In this document: positions 13,095 to 14,903 of the stretch, piece after piece
Position numbering within the stretch: position 1 is the stretch's first letter
How the letters are laid out: every line of letters starts with the position of its first letter
Assembly: GCA_964639275.1 (NCBI GenBank)
Contig: CAZXCQ010000157.1
Location: forward strand, 1-14,903
From: CAZXCQ01 sp964639275
GTDB taxonomy: Bacteria; Desulfobacterota; DSM-4660; Desulfatiglandales; Desulfatiglandaceae
DNA length: 14,903 nt
Direction of reading: 5' to 3'
Translations under genes and position numbers: made by a program
The notes under the pieces: model-generated
Told to the model about the DNA's origin: nothing
What the model saw: the letters and a program-made list of their open reading frames with translations, nothing else
The model's database searches: none

Positions 13095-14903
13095 ATGAGA
13101 GGCGAGACGCCAATTGTTTTGATTCTGGCCCTGTTCTCCATCTTGAGCCTCGGCATTTGTCCGGGGCTGGCCGAGGAGGACAGCAAATCGAACCAGCAGA
13201 CCGCTGCCCAGACGACTCAGGGTCCAGGCCCCGAAGGGGAGATTACAAGAAGCCTGCTGGATGACATAAAGGAGACAGAGGATCCCGAGCAGCTCGGCTC
13301 GGTGGATGCGGTGGTCAAGAGGCTTTCCGACCAGCTCATTAGCGGTCTGGAAAAGACAAGGCCCGGGACCCCGCTCAAGATCGTTGTGAACGATCTGCTT
13401 GGCCCCGGCAAGGACAAGGATCTGACGCTCCTGGCGCTTTACGCGAGCCACAAGCTTGTAACCCGATTGGTCAATTGCGCAAAGTTTGCAAAGGTACTTG
13501 AGAGGGATGAATTTGACCGGCTGATCGCTGATCAGATGTTTGAGCAGGAAGGACCTTTTAAGGACGTTCATGACCCGGCGAACAAGACAGCCATGGATGC
13601 CACTGTGTACGGCCAGATCGTCCGGGCAAAAAAGGGTCTGGAGATCCACGCCCGGATTGTGGACTCCAGCAGCGAGGTGCTGTCAAAAGGGGAGGTCAGC
13701 CTCCCCGATATGCCCATGGCCAAAGAGGTTGTCAAGACAACCTTTACCGTTGTTACCATCCCGAGCTGGTCGGGTGTTGTTGTAACCGTCGGGAGCGAGA
13801 CCAAGGAAACTGAAGAGGGGATTGCCATTTTCGAGCTCCCCGCAGGGGAGCGAACCTTGATCATCCGGGGTACGGGAGTCAAGGCATTTACCAAAAATGT
13901 ATATCTGAGCGATGAAGACTCCAACTATTATCACGAGCTCGAAAAAGATGATCAGATCAGCCCGAAGGAATTGGAGGAGCTGAAAAAGAAGCAGGAAAAG
14001 GCCACGGCTGACAAGGCCGAGCGGGAGCGGCTTCGGGCAGAACATGAGCGCTGGAAGGAAAAGGCAACCCTTGAGGAAAAGTTCCGTCAGGCTCAATTCG
14101 CGCGCACCATGGAGGCGATGGCCGTTGAGAAAGAACTTCGCGAGCTGGAGGTAAAGGAAAAGAGTTTGGCCAAGGAGGAGGCCGAGCTGGCCGCCCAGGA
14201 GCGCAAATATGAAGCGGAAATGCGACGTCTTGAGGCCGAAGAACGGGCTGGACAGGAGCAGGTTGCTGCTGAGGAACGGCGGTTGGCACAGGGGCAGCTG
14301 GATGAGGAAAACCGTCAGCTTATTGAGAAGAGAGTGCGCCAGATGCAGACCCAGATGGCCCTGCAGCAGATTGCAAACCAGGCCCTTTTGGCGAATGAGC
14401 GGCGCCGTTTGGAAGCGCAGCATAGCCAACTGGCCAGACAGATGCGGGCGCTTGAGGCAAGCCGCCAAAACGAGCTCAGACGCCATGCTGAGTTAAAGCG
14501 GCAACAGGAGCTGGCGCGGCGCCAGGCAGAGCTCAAGAAACGGGAGCTGCTTGCACGTCAAAGGTCCGAGTTGAAGAGACGGCAGGCAGAGGCACTTCGC
14601 AAGGCGGAGCTCAAAAGGCGAGAGATAGTGTTGCGACGCCAGGCGGAGCTGAGGAAAAGGCGAGTGGAAGCCCGTCGCAAGGCCGAGCTGAGGAAACGGC
14701 AGGCAGATGCCCACCGCAAGGCCGAGTTGAGGAAGCGGCAGGGAGAAGCGCGGCGCAAGGCGGAGCTGAAGAGACGGCAGGCAGATGCCCACCGCAAGGC
14801 GGAGTTGAGGAAACGGCAGGCAGATGCCCACCGCAAGGCGGAGCTGAAGAAACGGCAGGCAGATGCCCACCGCAAGGCGGAGCTGAAGAAACGGCAGGCA
14901 GAT
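13095..14903 (+). CDS. Exported FlgO/CsgG-like and PEGA-like protein with coiled coil and basic 13-residue repeats (C-terminus beyond window)
   Basis: An open frame of 603 codons with no stop before the window ends. ATG 13095 has AGGAGA about 9 nt upstream. Residues 1-26 form a Sec signal peptide (MRGETPIVLILALFSILSLG, likely cut after GLA); there is no lipobox. Residues about 68-205 resemble the FlgO/CsgG-like outer-membrane lipoprotein fold: LALYASHKLVTRLVNCAKFAK, then VLERDEFDRLIADQ, then a Gly-containing strand and IHARIVDSSSEVLSKGEV. Residues about 215-282 look like a PEGA-type beta domain (VVVTVGSETKETEEGIAIFELPAGERTLIIRG). Residues about 288-464 are a long charged coiled coil (Glu/Lys/Arg/Gln). 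From 465 a basic 13-residue tandem repeat runs to the edge. Domain names are my reading of pattern; function unknown, probably an envelope or periplasmic structural or binding protein. Confidence 0.85.
   Translation, partial: MRGETPIVLILALFSILSLGICPGLAEEDSKSNQQTAAQTTQGPGPEGEITRSLLDDIKETEDPEQLGSVDAVVKRLSDQLISGLEKTRPGTPLKIVVNDLLGPGKDKDLTLLALYASHKLVTRLVNCAKFAKVLERDEFDRLIADQMFEQEGPFKDVHDPANKTAMDATVYGQIVRAKKGLEIHARIVDSSSEVLSKGEVSLPDMPMAKEVVKTTFTVVTIPSWSGVVVTVGSETKETEEGIAIFELPAGERTLIIRGTGVKAFTKNVYLSDEDSNYYHELEKDDQISPKELEELKKKQEKATADKAERERLRAEHERWKEKATLEEKFRQAQFARTMEAMAVEKELRELEVKEKSLAKEEAELAAQERKYEAEMRRLEAEERAGQEQVAAEERRLAQGQLDEENRQLIEKRVRQMQTQMALQQIANQALLANERRRLEAQHSQLARQMRALEASRQNELRRHAELKRQQELARRQAELKKRELLARQRSELKRRQAEALRKAELKRREIVLRRQAELRKRRVEARRKAELRKRQADAHRKAELRKRQGEARRKAELKRRQADAHRKAELRKRQADAHRKAELKKRQADAHRKAELKKRQAD
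14487..14903 (+). repeat. 39-bp (13-residue) in-frame tandem repeat array, continues past the window
   Basis: Ten complete units and the first nine codons of an eleventh start at 14487, 14526, 14565 and every 39 bp to 14877. Each begins (A/S)EL; the consensus unit is AELRKRQADAHRK. Early units are diverged (for example AELKKRELLARQR), while the units from about 14682 on are nearly identical in DNA, indicating recent duplication at the growing end. Each unit carries 5 or 6 Lys/Arg, plus His in many, against two acidic residues. A 13-residue period is neither the heptad nor the 11- or 15-residue coiled-coil period. Confidence 0.95.

Noticed and set aside
13683..14875. Long minus-strand open frames rich in Leu/Arg/Ser opposite the coiled-coil gene
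   Set aside because: They are antisense shadows of a low-complexity gene. A repeat length divisible by three keeps every frame open, and none has a recognisable domain or ribosome site.
14487..14903. CRISPR-like regular repeats
   Set aside because: The 39-bp units are contiguous with no spacers and translate in frame as a 13-residue protein repeat.

Overview
This window looks like a draft-genome piece from an anaerobic Gram-negative bacterium of the former Deltaproteobacteria (Desulfobacterota). The evidence is the gene order kdsA-lptC-lptA-lptB-rpoN-hpf-ptsN-EIIA(Man), the lipopolysaccharide (LPS) export genes, and a COG1900/DUF39 homocysteine-forming protein of the kind found in sulfate reducers and methanogens. 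This taxonomic call is an inference from gene content; no ribosomal RNA gene is present. A run of 100 N at 8290-8389 is a scaffold gap.

Layout. Positions 1-1090 look like accessory DNA: an unrecognised 141-residue protein with its own promoter and leader palindrome, then the C-terminal stump of a tyrosine recombinase that stops 10 bp from the 3' end of a tRNA-Ser(GCU) gene. A second tRNA-Ser(UGA) follows; the two tRNA genes have separate promoters and a terminator between them. Next comes a monocistronic cold-shock protein with a promoter, a leader of about 115 nt and a terminator.

From 11424 down to 1931 everything lies on the minus strand and is tightly spaced: kdsA, a doubtful small ORF, lptC, lptA, lptB, (gap), rpoN, hpf, ptsN, an EIIA of the mannose family, rimI, gap, tpiA and pgl. 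Overlapping stop/start codons link lptC-lptA (TTGA) and tpiA-pgl (GTGA). The set joins Kdo synthesis and LPS transport to sigma-54, ribosome hibernation and nitrogen-PTS regulation, followed by two triose-phosphate enzymes and 6-phosphogluconolactonase. Genes often expected in such clusters (kdsC, rapZ, and pgk between gap and tpiA) are absent here.

On the plus strand, diverging from kdsA, lies the homocysteine-forming gene, with a good sigma-70 promoter whose -35 box sits inside a perfect 7-bp inverted repeat. After about 300 bp of non-coding DNA holding palindromic repeats, a long gene begins at 13095 and runs off the window's right edge. It encodes an exported protein with a FlgO/CsgG-like region, a PEGA-like beta domain, a long coiled coil, and a very basic tandem array of 13-residue (39-bp) repeats still running at the last base. 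This last gene is the least ordinary thing in the window.
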